DNA of 64,000 nt from Cornus controversa (taxonomy: Eukaryota; Streptophyta; Magnoliopsida; Cornales; Cornaceae), in assembly GCA_026545225.1 (NCBI GenBank), contig CM048849.1, positions 48,839,836 to 48,903,835 of the forward strand, in the 5' to 3' direction. Both the position numbers and the translations under genes were made by a program. This document shows, one piece after another, positions 25,301 through 38,149 of the stretch; the first letter of the stretch is position 1; each line of letters starts with the position of its first letter. Below the pieces are notes generated by a model, which saw only the letters and a list, made by a program, of their open reading frames with translations, was not told the DNA's origin and made no database searches.

Positions 25301-25600
25301 TTTTCAAAATACAAGAGATTATTATATGGTATTGGACCTTATGACACTTTATAGTATATGAATGTTAAAAGTAATGAAAGATTAAAAATAAACACATGAA
25401 AGTAGTCTATTTATGTCAACAAATAATCTTTATATAGATATAAATAAATACTGTAGTTATTTAAGAGTGCGTGCTTCTCACGCAAGAGAGAAATGAGTGA
25501 GATTAACACTTGTCAGATGAAACCGATAATACCGCTATCATAAGTACCTCCAGTATTCTCAGACCTTGGGCGGTATTGCCGGCTTTTAGTTAGGTTAAGT
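22395..25600. other. AT-rich intergenic DNA with a diverged direct repeat
   Basis: There is no supported gene in 3.2 kb. A segment at 24633-24795 recurs at about 24948-25100 (tttaatttatgcaaataaag, then agaaattgaatattgaaat and acattaaataacaaaaaatg in the second copy). The offset is about 316 bp, and both copies have diverged. (TA)n runs occur near 23278-23300 and 25025-25042. Confidence 0.4.
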
Positions 25601-26371
25601 CTCAGCCCAACACGCTTCATCTACAGCCACACGTGTTGACCACATATTGGTCCCCGCCCCCACACCACCTGTTAGTCCAAACGAGCGCTTCAAAAGGATA
25701 AAAAAGAGCGTGCAGGGGCCAAGCAGCAGCACTTACGAAGGCCGCCCCTCTCTCTCTCATCCAATCTCTCTCTCTCTCTCTCTCTCTACATATACGTGTG
25801 TGTATATATATATATCACTCTCATTCAATCAAATCGGTCCAAGTCACGCGTCTGGATAACAGAACATGCCGACCACTGGTTCAACCGGCTATAGCCAGTT
25901 TCCCTTAAAACCACACCTGTTCCAAGCACTTCCACGCGTACAATTCGACAGAAAGTGTATAAAACGGGCTTTGTAAGAGCGTGAATTATTCTTCTTTTAT
26001 TGCACGCAACAGCCGTTAGATCTATATAAATGTATAAACATAAAATAATAAGTATAATGATATATAAATGTTGCCGCCTAGACAGCCCACATGCCACGTA
26101 ACAGGGAGGGAACCGAACCACCATAATAAAATGCCACCACGCTCGTATAGCGGTGTTGGGCGGCTGCTCTTTATTAGTAGTCAAATTCTTTGTTGACTGT
26201 CTCTCTCTCTCCTCTTTCTCTCTCTATATAATCACCATATCCTCCCTTTCTTTGCTCTAGACCTTGTCCCAAACTTTTTGTTTTCCCTCTTTATATGCTT
26301 ATGCTATAACAACAAAAACGCACCTATACGTATAAGTGTGTTTGTGTGTGTGTGTTTATATAACGGAGTTG
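25601..26371 (+). promoter_or_regulatory. Promoter and 5' leader of the ERF4/ERF11-type gene
   Basis: A TATATAAT box at 26225-26232 lies 140 bp before the start codon, just after a CT-rich tract, so transcription probably starts near 26260. TTGACC and TTGACT W-box words occur near 25637 and 26191, fitting pathogen- or wound-responsive WRKY input. A second (CT)n tract lies at about 25750-25787. Function is inferred from position and motif matches only. Confidence 0.5.
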
Positions 26372-27118
26372 ATGGCGCCGAAGGAGAAGACGGCTGGGGC
26401 CGTGAAAGTTAACGGGAACGTTAAGGAGGCGCATTTTAGGGGTGTACGGAAGAGGCCGTGGGGGAGATACGCCGCCGAGATCAGAGATCCAGGCAAGAAG
26501 AGTCGTGTGTGGTTGGGGACGTTTGACACGGCGGAGGAGGCGGCGAGGGCGTACGACGCCGCCGCGAGGGAGTTTCGCGGCACGAAAGCTAAAACTAATT
26601 TTCCGCTGCCGGAGGAGGAGAGTATGAGGAACAAAGGTGAGAAAATTGATGGGATCAAGAAGAGTAGTTGTAATCAGAGTCCGGATCAGAGTAGTACCGT
26701 GGAGTCGTCGGGGTTTTCGCCGGCGTTGATGGTTGATTCGTCGCCGTTGGATCTGAATCTCTCCCACGGCGGCGGAGGTGTTGCCCGGTTTGGCTCCGCC
26801 GTTCGGTTTCCCTTTTTGCAGCAGCAGTTTCATGTTTCACCTGTCGCCGGAGTTTTGCCGCCGGCGAATCAAGTTTTCTATTTTGACCCGATCGTGCGGC
26901 CGGAGAGGATGAATCTGGACTATCTTCGTCAGGTTCAGAATCAACGGCTGATGTTCGATCATCACGCGGCGGCGTCTTTCCGCGCCGCCGCACACTGCGG
27001 TGGGGTCCAGAGTGACTCCGACTCGTCCTCTGTAATTGACTTGAACCAAAACGATCTCAAGCCGAACACAGTTCACGACTTCGATCTCAACTATCCTCCA
27101 CTGCCGGAAAACGCTTGA
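26372..27118 (+). CDS. ERF4-like: AP2/ERF transcriptional repressor, group VIII, ERF4/8/11 type, 248 aa
   Basis: This is a single exon. The start is the ATG of MAPKEK; the frame extends upstream only through a GTG, so no earlier ATG competes. The AP2 domain spans residues 21-78 ([19 protein letters not shown] onward) with Ala14 and Asp19 of the domain, the ERF rather than DREB signature that favours GCC-box binding. An LDLNL motif lies at 126-130 and the C terminus is [13 protein letters not shown], an EAR motif recruiting TOPLESS-type corepressors. A serine run, SDSDSSSV, precedes it, as in AtERF4. Members are nuclear repressors of ethylene, jasmonate and ABA responses. The coding region is far GC-richer than its surroundings. 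Family is certain. ERF4 or ERF8 is suggested by the C terminus; ERF11 by position next to NSL1 and ERF12. Confidence 0.95.
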   Translation: MAPKEKTAGAVKVNGNVKEAHFRGVRKRPWGRYAAEIRDPGKKSRVWLGTFDTAEEAARAYDAAAREFRGTKAKTNFPLPEEESMRNKGEKIDGIKKSSCNQSPDQSSTVESSGFSPALMVDSSPLDLNLSHGGGGVARFGSAVRFPFLQQQFHVSPVAGVLPPANQVFYFDPIVRPERMNLDYLRQVQNQRLMFDHHAAASFRAAAHCGGVQSDSDSSSVIDLNQNDLKPNTVHDFDLNYPPLPENA

Positions 27119-28990
27119 TGCCACCGCCGGTGATGATGATGGGATTTTTTTTACCGTCTTCTATTAATTTTTTTATTTTCAGTTTTACCTACTTCTGTTT
27201 TTTGAAATAGGGATAAGATTAGGTATCAGAGAAGTGATGGAGCTTTCGGTGATCTATTAGTGTTCAATCCTTGATCACCGTCCGATGTGAATACATAGCT
27301 GATCTCCTTTTTTGCAACAGTGAAAAATCTCAGATGTTTTTGCTGTTGTTGGAAACTTAGCACTGATGTGCCTTGGATGTAACCTCTTGTTTAATCCATG
27401 TTTTTTTTGCAATGAAGCAACTGATAATTTCTTTCTTCAAAATGTGTTGCAGAAGTATATATATTTATTGTGTAATGTGTATATATGTGTGTCTATATAT
27501 ATATATATATATATTGTGGGATGAAGTTACTTATTGCTTCAACAGCGACTGTTGCATTGACAGAATTTTTTTCCTTTATTAGTAAAGATTGGGTTCCAAG
27601 TGGGGATTAGATTGAAGGATTTTAATGAATAGATTTAGGTTTCATTAGGTTAGAAATATATAGTTTTGAGAGAATTTTAAATGAATGGATTTGGTAGAAA
27701 TACATGTCATGAGGTCAAAGGATTAAGTTGCACAATGGGTTAAAATATAATATTTTTCGAGTAACTTTAAATCACTTCAAACTTTGGAATTCAACACTTT
27801 GTATGTAAATTTAATTTCCTTGATTTCAAATCTATTCATAGCCAACTTTTTATCCAACTAACAAGTCAATTTGACCTTTTAATTCATAAAATTAAAGCCA
27901 GCTTTAAGGGTATTTTGTGCAATAAAATCAAAGCAACTATAAAATTTTACATCAAAATATTACATACAAGTCTAATTTCCAAAAAATTTAAATTTAGGTC
28001 AACAGTAAAGCTTAAATTTTAGATTAAAATAGCAAGAAAGAAAAGAAAATTAATATTTTTCAAAGAATTTAGGAGTTTGGATGGCAAACAAAAAAAGAAA
28101 AAATTTTGAGGAGAAGTACTTTTTCTTAACCACCTAACTTTCGTTTAAAAAATTCCTAAGAAAAATTTATGAATTTACAATAATGGCATTTTTTTTCTTG
28201 CACGGTTCATTCATTTCAAACCATGAGAAAGTATTTATTCGTGAAATTTTTTCATGATAATCAACATGTTTAAAAAAAAAAAATAGTTTCGTTCACTTTG
28301 TCTTCTTTTACTCTCAATTTTGACTATTAATTTTCATATAACCAAACAGACCTAAGCTCTATTCATAATCTAAATTGTTAAATTTTAAAAACTAAATTAG
28401 TTTAGTCTTTTTCATATTTGAAAAACTAAGTAGAAGATGGGTTCAAATCTTCTTAAAGCAAGTGAGTATGTCTCTTATTTGTGGAGGATAACAACAATAT
28501 GCATTATTAGGCATGGAGCTACTCAGGCTTGATTTTTATTTTTATTTTCACTTTATACTCGTAATTTTATAAAATTATACAAATATTTCTATTAAAATTT
28601 TAAAAATATTTTAGTATACTCACAAACACTTTCCTTACCTAAGTTTCTTGCTATGTCACTCTGCATTATTGCATTATACATTACCATCCAACTATATTTT
28701 GGTAGTTATATTTATTGAATGTTATCTTTATTCAAAGGTTTGTGCTTAAAAAAAAAAAACTTTATTCAAAGGTTAAATTACTTTCACACATCTAAAGTTC
28801 ATCAAAATTACTTTATACAACTTTTGAAAAATTGTAAATTCAAAAAACATCTCATTAAATGGATGAATCTTAAATTTCAAAATTACCCATGAAGCAAAAT
28901 TACGTAAATGACTTTAATATTTTATTAAATCACCATTTTAACCCAATTACACACACAACACACACACACATATATATGTGTGTGTGTGTA
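27119..28990. other. ERF 3' flank and AT-rich intergenic DNA
   Basis: The first 300 bp or so probably contain the 3' untranslated region. An (AT)n run lies at about 27495-27514. The rest is A/T-rich with poly-A tracts and no recognisable gene or bounded repeat. Confidence 0.35.
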
Positions 28991-29225
28991 TGTATGTATG
29001 AACACGTAGCCTTTAATCCCACTTCAAAGTAAGACATTCACGCTGTGGCACGTGGTCCATGTTAGTACGGACAGTGCACGAGTTTTGGTTCAATAATCTT
29101 TTGTACTCTTGCGAGTGCTCACTGCTCAGACGGAAACAGTTCAACGAGGTCAGATTTGCTGCCACGTGCCTGAGCCCATTCTGAAGGGACCAGATTCTCA
29201 TTGAAGAAACGTAGGGGACACGAAG
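28991..29225. promoter_or_regulatory. GC-richer island with paired CACGTG words
   Basis: Within AT-rich flanks this stretch contains gtggcacgtggtcc near 29045 and gctgccacgtgcc near 29158. Both are CACGTG G-box cores. No gene explains its composition. It could be a conserved non-coding element serving the flanking ERF genes; cross-species comparison is needed to tell. Confidence 0.35.
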
Positions 29226-31340
29226 ACAGGCGTTTTCAATAACTATCTTTATTTAATTAATGGCCCTCCTTTTTTGAGTTTATTTGCATTTTTAGGCTAG
29301 TTGTTTCTTATTATTTGCCGGTTAGCTTTTCAGTTTTCGCATGGACACCCTTCTAGTCAAAGTCCTTCGATTGCTTTAGAACCAAGTTTGGAATAACCAG
29401 CAGTGATCTGATTATTAGTCAAAGCAGTTTTAAAGAGTTTGTTTTATATAAAATAAAATAAAATAAAATTAATTATTGGGTTGAAATTGAGTCCTTAAAT
29501 CCCAATTTATGCCATCATATTTTAATTTAGGTGGGATTGGGAAATTAATTGCAAGATTGTCATTCTTGACCAAAACATTATTGTTTAATACTTCTTAAAT
29601 GGAAAGCTCTTGGAAAGTTAAAATCATCCAAAATCACTAATTAACCTTTTTTGACCGTGGAAACAACAATGAAATGACCAAACATTATAAGCCTCCTAAG
29701 AATATTTGTCCTTTGAAGGCCGGTGACAAGAAATTTCTTAAGAGCTGTGATATTCCAACTTAAATAATGTTATTCCCGCGAATATATTCTTTTCGTGTAA
29801 AATTTTTGCTACTAATAAAACTCTATTTTTTATAATAATGAAAAATAATATTTTATCACCAATGAAATTTTTACATTCAAGAAATTCTCGTGGTATTGTA
29901 GAACGACTTCTCATTGTCATATCTCTTTATTTAACTATTGAATTGAAATATCTCAGAAATTTGTCTCAAAACACGGCAGTTAAATATAGAATAAATTATT
30001 AGGTACTTCCGGTACATTGATTCCAATCAATCAAATTTAAAATAAAACTGACACATTTGCTTATATGTATACTCTATTTGTTTAGTAGTATGTAATAATT
30101 TCTCTAAATATAAAAAGCTCGTAACTCCATCACAAAAAGAATTTATGTGAATGCAAGTAGTGAGCTCCATGTCATGTAGTGAGACTCACCACCCCACTCA
30201 CATAAATGTCTATTAAAAATTGCCGAATTCATCCCACTCATATAAATATTTTTTAAAAATTACAGAGGTTCGATCTAACCACAAACTATCATTTGGTTCG
30301 ATGGACGAGGGTGAAGTGCATATTGTGAGAACATCAGAGTTCTTTTTAAAAATATTTTATTATATAAATTTTTTAAATTTCTGAATATTGTCACTCTTTT
30401 CCTACATTACTCATAAGATATGGTTGTAGGTGGATTGGGGCACAATAATTTTAAATACAGTCTCATCAAAATATATTGAAATACTTGGCATGAAATTTGT
30501 GTCATATCTCCCTAGTCTCTCACATAAATATTGGCTTTTCTTTATTGAAAATTTGCTATCTCATATGTGCTTTCAGACACAACGTGGATTGATTTAGTAC
30601 TGATATTTTTATATTATTTCGACAATGTCAATCAGTGTTTGGCACTCACCTCATAGTCTTGTACTGACGTTGAATATTACTTTTTCTTTTTTCTTATATC
30701 TATTCAAATAAATAAATACTCAGAAATGTGGGTGAATCTCTTTATTATCATTATTTTATTTATTCAAATCTTTACTAAAACAGTAATAATTTGTTGACAT
30801 AGTACCATACTGAGGAGTGCGCAAGGTCCTTTTCTTAATTTTAGAACCGTTGAGTTCGGTGTTCTCTCAAAGCTTCTCACTCAATTTTTTTTATTTTAAA
30901 AAAAATATTAATAAGATAAACATTTATATTTACACACCGCTAATTATAATAATAAATTAAAAACTATTAATCTTTATTTATATATTTTATATTATATAAA
31001 TATATAGAACATTAGAATTTAAAAGTTATTAGTATTTATCTATATATTTATACTAAAATTTAGAAGATATTATTATTTATTTATATATTTTATATTATAT
31101 ATATATATATATAAAATATTATAACTTAAAAATTATTATTATTCATTTATGTATTATATTATATTATATTATATTATATATATATATATTTTTTAACGGT
31201 TAAGATGTTTGGTTCGGTTCGTTGCGTAAAATTTAATATAAAAAAATAGAAAAAATACAAGTCCAATATAAAATTAGAGATACTTAAAGGTTCATATACT
31301 CTAATATACGTACACACATGACACATGACACATGTATGTG
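29226..31340. other. AT-rich intergenic DNA with low-complexity repeats
   Basis: No gene was found. The 30950-31190 part has three imperfect repeats of about 65-75 bp containing tttatttatatattttatat and ends in (TATAT)n runs. It is low-complexity and possibly matrix-attachment-like, but nothing more can be claimed. Confidence 0.4.
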
Positions 31341-31625
31341 TATAAAACTATAAATGTGGTCGCAAGTATTGAAGTAGTGACGCGTGGGGCCGAATGAAAG
31401 AGTGTAACAAATGTGTTGACTGGGTTGAGATGAGAGCTACTTGCACGTGTTATAGTATCGTCAAATATTGCTGTTTTTAGTTTACTCATAAATTAGCAGT
31501 ATATGTGAAAGAAATAGTGTAGACAATTATGGGACCCACTTAGACGCGGACAATGGAAGTGGAAGCGCGTCTGCGGCTTTCGGTGGGTCCGGCTCTTGGT
31601 CTTCGAAATCCATGGAGAAGATTTC
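31341..31625. promoter_or_regulatory. GC-richer island with ACGT and CGCG words
   Basis: It contains gtgacgcgtggggc near 31378, gcacgtgttat near 31443 and gcgcgtctgcgg near 31565, with AT-rich DNA on both sides. No coding frame of note. This is a candidate regulatory island between the two ERF genes, inferred from composition only. Confidence 0.3.
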
Positions 31626-31941
31626 GTTTCCATTAAATATTCTATACCTTTAGATTCGTTTTAAACTGAGACACCACTTTCTCAAGAAACTAATAATTAG
31701 GACACCTTTTTCATTCACTGGGCACCGCAAAAAGTTAAAACTTTCACTTTAACAGGTGGTTGAGTCTCATTGGTGGAATGACCAAAGGATTTGGGATTTT
31801 TCTTTTCTTCTTTTCTCTATTTAAAATTACTTCTTCTGGTACTCGTCTATGTGCAGTAATTTTTTTCCTCTCTTTTTCTTATTTGTTTTATCTTTTTCTC
31901 TAAATTTTTTACGAATAATAATATACTATTTAAATCTTGAT

Positions 31942-31977
<36 letters not shown>

Positions 31978-32595
31978 ATTAATTATCTTGCAGTAGAAAA
32001 AAAAACTTATTTTGTCACGCTCAATGTGACCCCTCCTGAAATAATTAAAGTCTAGGTTCAGTCGCTATCTCTATATATAACTATTAGTTCTATGGTCCAG
32101 ACGATTGTGTTCATGTCTCATTGCACACTTCATGCATAGGCCACATTTAACATGTGAATTCCTTGGCAGGGTAAGAAACAAATATCCTCACTACTGTAGT
32201 TTGAGTTAACACGTAAAAAACAAATATCCTAACTACCATAGTTGAATTAACATGTGTGAATGATAATGCGAGAAATTGTAAGGAAACAACAAAGAGAATT
32301 ATAAAAGTTACAAAAAAAGGGAAAACTAAAGGGGAGGCTAGCTACTGTTTTCACATTTTTTTTAATTTAAAAAATACTCTCACTAGAATTTGCATCTTAG
32401 ATAAAGATGTAGGATGTTTATGTAATTTTAAAAACTTAACATCTCCAACTTCTTTCTTACGCACATCTCTCTCTTTCATTCACCTTCTCTCCAAATCCAA
32501 ACAGAAACACAGCAATGAGAATTACTATTAGAGGAGAGGTTACGAATATTAGTAATAGCGAGACAGAAAGGCATGACGTCAAGGTGAAGGCATCG
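31626..32595. other. Intergenic AT-rich DNA
   Basis: Contains a (TA)n run of about 30 bp near 31946-31976 and otherwise nothing I recognise. Confidence 0.35.
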
Positions 32596-32910
32596 ATTTG
32601 ACTACCAATTGTGTGAGATTGGAGATGATGGTGGTGTTGGTTTTGGGGTGGGGATGGTGGTGGCGGTTATTGGGATGGGATGGTGGTGCTCACAGCGGTG
32701 ATTGTTTGTGGTAGAGAAAAAAATAATGTTCATTTTCTCTCTCTCCGTTGATTCAGTTGTCGACAGTGGGAGTTGGGGATGGTGGTGGTGGTGGTAGCGA
32801 CGACACTGGCGATGTGGAGATGGAGACGATGGGGTTGGCTGTGGCAGCAGCACTGATTGTGATTTTGCTGGTGTGGTGCTAGTGGCAGCGATGATGGTGA
32901 CGATTTAGGT
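32596..32910 (+). repeat. G-rich low-complexity tract (GGTGGTG / GGGATGG)
   Basis: The plus strand is dominated by ggtggtg, ggggatgg and gggatggg words over 300 bp. A reversed frame rich in His, Pro and Thr is a composition artefact. The closely spaced GGG runs could in principle form quadruplex structures. Confidence 0.6.
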
Positions 32911-34310
32911 TTGTTTGTTGGAATGGTTGTTTCACATGGACGGAGAAGATATTGTCTAAAATTATAAATTGACTAAAACAATCCTTATGACATGATGGTT
33001 ATAACTAGGGGTACACGGTCTGATTCGATCCGATTTTGGTATTTTTTGAAACCAAATCATACAATTCGATTCCACTAAAAATGAAACAAAACTGAACCAA
33101 ACCATGAATATATATATTATAAATTATATATTATAATATAAAGTATAATATAACTGTGTAAGACTAGACGATAAAGTATATTACTATACTTAGTTACACT
33201 TACAACTCATTTATGTTAATTTATTATGTTATAAATTATATAATATATTTTATATATAAACAGTTTTGTCACTATCTCGCGCCCAACATATCTGTTGGAG
33301 GCTTGGAGCAAGAGCATATCCAAGTCTCTCTTGGATTGCGTCAATCGCTCAAGTGAAGCCCAAAAAGAGGATTTTTTAAAGTTGGATCGTTCCGTATTCT
33401 ATACCTATTTACACCTTCATAACTTTACTCGAATTCGAATTCAATATTATTTCTCATACAAGATCCTCGACAATGGACGAATTTTTGTACACCCGTAATT
33501 ATGACCTTCTAAGCATATTTCTGTCCCTTAAAAATAGAATATCCCAAAGGGATGAATCCTATCCTGTGCGGTGGTGTATGGTGGAGGTCACCTCGCAAGT
33601 AGGTGGGGTCCACTAGGGGAATTTTCTCAATGTACACCATTGGCACTCGAGGGGAATCCTTTCCTTTCTAATTATCAGAAGCCCATGTGAACGTCTAACT
33701 CATACAGTATGCGCATGTTATAATGCCACATTTCACTTCATAGTTGTATTAGCATAAACCATCATAATTACTCTAATTCTTTTTTAACAAAATAAAAAAT
33801 AAAAATTACATAATCTCCCTTAAACTTTGTCATAATTATGTAACCGTTTCTAGTAGCACCTCTCCTCCTTTTCTATAAAAATTGTGAAGAAGAACTGACT
33901 CTACTACTTCTTCCTTCTTAATTCCTTTTACTCTCACAACAAATCTAGCTTGACCAGTTTATGCTGCATCAATATAGCTTAATTCAACGAAATGTTTGAT
34001 AACTTAAAAAAAGAATTGGAATACATAAGATTCAATGCAATATACACTTTCGACTTAGTTCGGTTTCATTTTTAACAAAATAATATAGGTCAAATTGATT
34101 TGATTCTCTATATCTGATTTTTTATTTTATTTTATTAACTAAATCAAATTATGTAAAATCAGACAAAAGATCAACATCTATGAGATGGATGAGTCACTGA
34201 GGCCACACATCCCACCCACTATCCCTTTTTTTTTTGACATTTGAGGGCCCATTACCATGAATTGATATAGTAATTGGTTCTCTATAATTGAATTGATGTG
34301 CTAGTGTAAT
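32911..34310. other. Intergenic DNA with a MITE-like fragment
   Basis: Around 33005-33110, ctaggggtacacggtctgat and following GATTCGAT words resemble one end of a common plant hAT-type miniature element (TAGGGGTGTACACGG...). The other end was not found. The remainder holds no gene. Confidence 0.3.
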
Positions 34311-34319
34311 TTAAATGTT

Positions 34320-34550
34320 TGTTTACGGCTTTGAGATGGGGCAGTGGAATCAGTGACGCAAGCAGACGTGTCGGGTCAGGACAGGCAGTTGCGGCTGAAT
34401 CAGCCGTTGCCGTGGTGGCCCTCCACCGTGGCTGAAACAACGCTGCCCCCTTATTCGCCACTTTTCCCGCCAACAGTTTGGAGAGAAGCAGACAAAAATG
34501 CAAGATACAGCGATTGCTTCCTCTCCTCCCAATCTCTTTTTTTTATTGTC
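34320..34550. promoter_or_regulatory. GC-richer island
   Basis: Contains gcagacgtgtcggg, ggctgaatcagcc and tccaccgtggctga, compositionally unlike its surroundings. Short open frames on both strands are not gene-like. Candidate conserved non-coding element; unproven. Confidence 0.3.
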
Positions 34551-34559
34551 AATTTTACT

Positions 34560-34787
34560 TCACGTAGCCTCGGCGTAAGTTAGCAGCGCATTTTAGCCGC
34601 CAATTTCTAGAAAGGCTTTTAACCTTACTCATACCCATCCTTGCACTCGAAGTTTCAAAACAACTTCTCAGTCCATGTTATTTTTTTTTACTGCTAATTT
34701 AGTTCACGTCCCCATGGCGTAAGTTAGCAGCGCATTTTAGCCACCAATTTCTAGAAGGCTTCTTGCACTCGAAGTTTCAAAACAACT
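34560..34787. repeat. Direct repeat (copies 34560-34668 and 34704-34787)
   Basis: Both copies share ggcgtaagttagcagcgcat, the ttttagccNccaatttctag block and cttgcactcgaagtttcaaa. Copy 2 lacks about 22 bp present in copy 1, and short matching sequence at the break suggests a microhomology deletion. T-rich DNA precedes each copy. Confidence 0.9.
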
Positions 34788-34863
34788 AGTTTAAGAATTT
34801 AATTCCGACAATTATTTTTACAAAAAAGCCACTTTATGTGGTGCGTGAATAACGTGATCCGCG

Positions 34864-34884
34864 CCCCCCCCCCCCCCCCCCCCC
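34864..34884. repeat. Poly-C tract, 21 bases
   Basis: Twenty-one uninterrupted C residues are bordered by gcg on the left and gcgtg on the right. Such runs are rare in plant DNA. It may be a true homopolymer or partly a sequencing or assembly artefact; length is unreliable. Confidence 0.85.
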
Positions 34885-34889
34885 GCGTG

Positions 34890-35630
34890 ATTTTGATTGG
34901 GGAGGTTAATTATTCAAATTTGTACTGTGTTTAAGGGTTATAATTGATTTCTCTCAAATACTTTTTGGAAAGTGCATGGTCAAAATTTACGGTAAAAAAT
35001 TAATTGTTACTTTTACTTGAATTTTCATCAAATAAGTACGGGATCTTGATCATTTAGAGAAATTGATATATACAAGCTATACATAATTTATAAATCTATG
35101 ATAGTTTTTGTTTGATAATGCTAGTATTTGCTGTCGAGAAATTTTGCAAATAGTAAATCTACCTTAGTATGTATTTGTGCAACTAGCCGCCATAAATAAC
35201 AATAAATATTCATCTATTCTTACTTTGTTTGATTTATACATAATGATATAAGTATAGACAATGATGAAGAAATAAATTTCAGTATAATTTTGATAATTAT
35301 TTTACATCATGAAGTACATGTTTAGTACAATATGTGATTATTTAGGGGACAATAATGAGCATATTATGAATATTAAACTCATATAATATAATAATATTAT
35401 AAGGGTTGTTTTTTGAGAGGAATTGATGAAGGAATTATATATTAATAATTGGGATCAACAATTTTCCTTTGTTGCTCCTAATGATTATAAAAAAAAATCA
35501 AAATCAAAATCAAATATTATGTTTAATGTTGTTGACAGGTTATATATGACTGGGTCACAACTTGATCATCGACCATTCATTTGTCATGATGATAGTGATG
35601 TATCATGATGACATTCATGCATTGCTCATG
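34890..35630. other. AT-rich intergenic DNA
   Basis: No gene or bounded repeat seen. Confidence 0.35.
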
Positions 35631-35639
35631 GTTCATGAT

Positions 35640-35935
35640 ATTGGTAGGTACGTAAGCACAGAGTTAACGGCGGCGTTAAACGGAGGTAATGATTAGGGTG
35701 GGTAAGTTGCACCCCAGCTAGAAGACCGTCAACGCTCCCACGCCCACAACAAAAAAATAAAGGGAAACGCCGCCGCCGTCACCGACAGGTCACGGAGTCT
35801 CTCTCTCTCTCTCTCTAAAAAAGAACACAAACGAACAAGTAGCGTGACGTTTCTGGTGCCGACATATTCGCTCGTGAGGGTGGGGACCAAGTATTAGTAC
35901 CACCCAAAATCAACTTCAGTCTGCCACGTAAATCT
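35640..35935. promoter_or_regulatory. GC-richer island with GCC-type words
   Basis: Contains gttaacggcggcgttaaac, aacgccgccgccgtc, a (CT)n tract at about 35800-35816, gcgtgacgtttc and tgccacgtaaat. The GCCGCC cores are of the kind ERF proteins bind, so feedback by the neighbouring ERF genes is conceivable. It is not shown by the sequence. Confidence 0.35.
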
Positions 35936-38145
35936 CGTGAAGTCCCCACATCATAAATATGCTATATATAATATGTAAGTATATATATATTTTTAATGTA
36001 ATTCGGAAAAGCCATTAATCCAATTTATGCCCCTGTAGAGCCTAACCATTTTTCCCTCACTTCTCGCTTTCTTTTTGTACTTAATTAAGCGTTGGTTTGG
36101 GGAGAAATTGAAAGGGACCTTAAAATTTAAGAAGTTTTTTTAAAAGAATATTATTGTTTGGTGTAATAAAAAATTTAACTTTTAATTAAAGTTAAAATCT
36201 TAAAAAATTCGTTCAAAAAAAGTTTAAAAAATTTACTTGAATTAATTTAAATAACAAATTTTATTGACAATTTTGTTAACTTTTATTTTATTAAACTTGT
36301 CTATTGAGAGTAATTATTAAGGATAATTTGTTAAGTGTTAATTGTGTTAAACCTTTTTTTTCTTTTAAATTCTTTTCATTAAAGGCATTCTCCAAAAATA
36401 TTTTAAATGGAAGGAATTTTAAAAATAAAAAGCCTCTGCCTAAAACTTTTTATGACAAATGCTTTTTCAATAGTATTAATAGTTGATTTGATTTTAGTAA
36501 AATATATTTTATATAATTTCATTTCCAAATGTAAGTTTAAAAGGTGAAATCGGTATATTTGTACCATTTTGATGGAAACCGGTGACACAACTTGGTGTGC
36601 AAATATTATTTTTCATGTAACTTTAAGTGGTGAACAAAATAATTTTTTTTTAAAATTAAAAATTAATGCTAAGGTAAAAAAGAAGGGAAAAGGTAATGCT
36701 AATCGATGAGAGGCTTTCAAAGATGTAGTGGATAAAAAAGAAAAGAAGTAGCAGTAGAAGAAGAATAAGGAAAAAAAAATAAAAGAATATATTATTCTAT
36801 TTTTTTAATAATTAAGACATTAGAAAATTTCACTTATTTTATAAAAAAAAAAGATAATGGCTAATTTGGAAATAAGGATCAGGAAACTTGAAAGAGAATA
36901 GTAGGAGGACTATACAATATTACAATCAAGATTTCTAAATCATACCTTTTAATTGAACTTTTATATATATATTTTTCTTTTTTCACTATTTTTGACTGAA
37001 CTCAACTGCCATTTCTAACTAAGCTAATATATTTTTGTTTTAGAGTATTTTGATATATATTTTTTTATTACAAGACCGTTTTAGACTCTCCACGCGTTCT
37101 CACTCTCTGTATATAATATAGAATTTGCCGATTTCTTATAGCTCCAGCTGTGTGACTCAATATATGATAAACTTTTATCTCTTCCTACAGTGAGTTCTAT
37201 ATATATATATATATATATATGTGAGATGACGGCCGGCCGTGAGGGTACTATGGGGCGGTGAAAAATCGGAATCTGCATCTTTTTGTGGCTGCTGCAGCTG
37301 TTTCTGCCATACTTTATTAGGTAGGAGGTGGTGGGGACTTGCGTGTCTTACTGCCTCTTCCTTTTTCTCTTTTTGCCCATCAATGGTCCACATTTCCATA
37401 TGCCATCATTCATTCAATTTTCTTACAATTACATTCATACCCTATATTTTCGTCAAATAACACCAAATTCTCCACCTTTGAATTCCAGTTGTGCCCTTGA
37501 ATTGATTGAGACATAAAATACTATATTGGGTGTACTTCTAAAACCCTTTGCCATTAATAAAAGAAGTAAAAACAGAACGTTCTAGAAATTTGAAATTAAA
37601 TTTTTGTCTGACTGATTTTTGAAAATATTCATGTGAAAATGGAGATGTTGATCATTTTTTAATTAATATAGTAGAGGTGAAAGCATCCATTAGCACTAGA
37701 TTGAATCTAAATTCTAATTACTCTTCCTTTTATATATATAATTATATATGATTTAGTTACCTATTATTTATGCCACTTTTCTTTGTTTTTCCAAGTTAGA
37801 TTGAAATATCTATTTTTGTGGCATTTTAGTATAATTTATTCGTATACTACTTTTCCTACCTCTGTTTTATTTCTAAATTTGCTAAATCCTATACTTTCAC
37901 ATTTGTGAACAATCTCAAGCCTATACATGCCAAAAGCAAACACGGACAAATCTATGCTCGATTAGCTTGAACAAGTTGTCGAGTATCAACCAGTGACAAA
38001 AGTAAACAATGGGCCAATCCCATTAGTTAGAACTTTCTAATGTGTTTTTATTTCTTCAACTATTTAAAAAAAAAAAATTCCCCACTTTTGCAATTATGTT
38101 ATATACATGGTTTGATCATGAAATTAAATAAAATGATCATGGTTT
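35936..38145. other. AT-rich intergenic DNA
   Basis: No supported gene. A GC-richer patch at about 37225-37340 contains the palindrome ggccggcc, just after an (AT)n run at about 37199-37220. Short frames there are not gene-like. Confidence 0.35.
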
Positions 38146-38149
38146 GGAC

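Noticed and set aside
26336..26371. N-terminal extension of the ERF4-type protein
   Set aside because: The frame begins at GTG, not ATG, in a (TG)n leader; the first ATG at 26372 gives the family N terminus.
26324..27124. Several long open frames antisense or out of frame to the ERF4-type gene
   Set aside because: GC-rich coding sequence leaves stop-free shadow frames; only the plus frame from 26372 has AP2 and EAR motifs.
32602..32853. Minus-strand open frame rich in His, Pro and Thr
   Set aside because: Product of the GGTGGTG low-complexity tract; no domain, no splice or promoter context.
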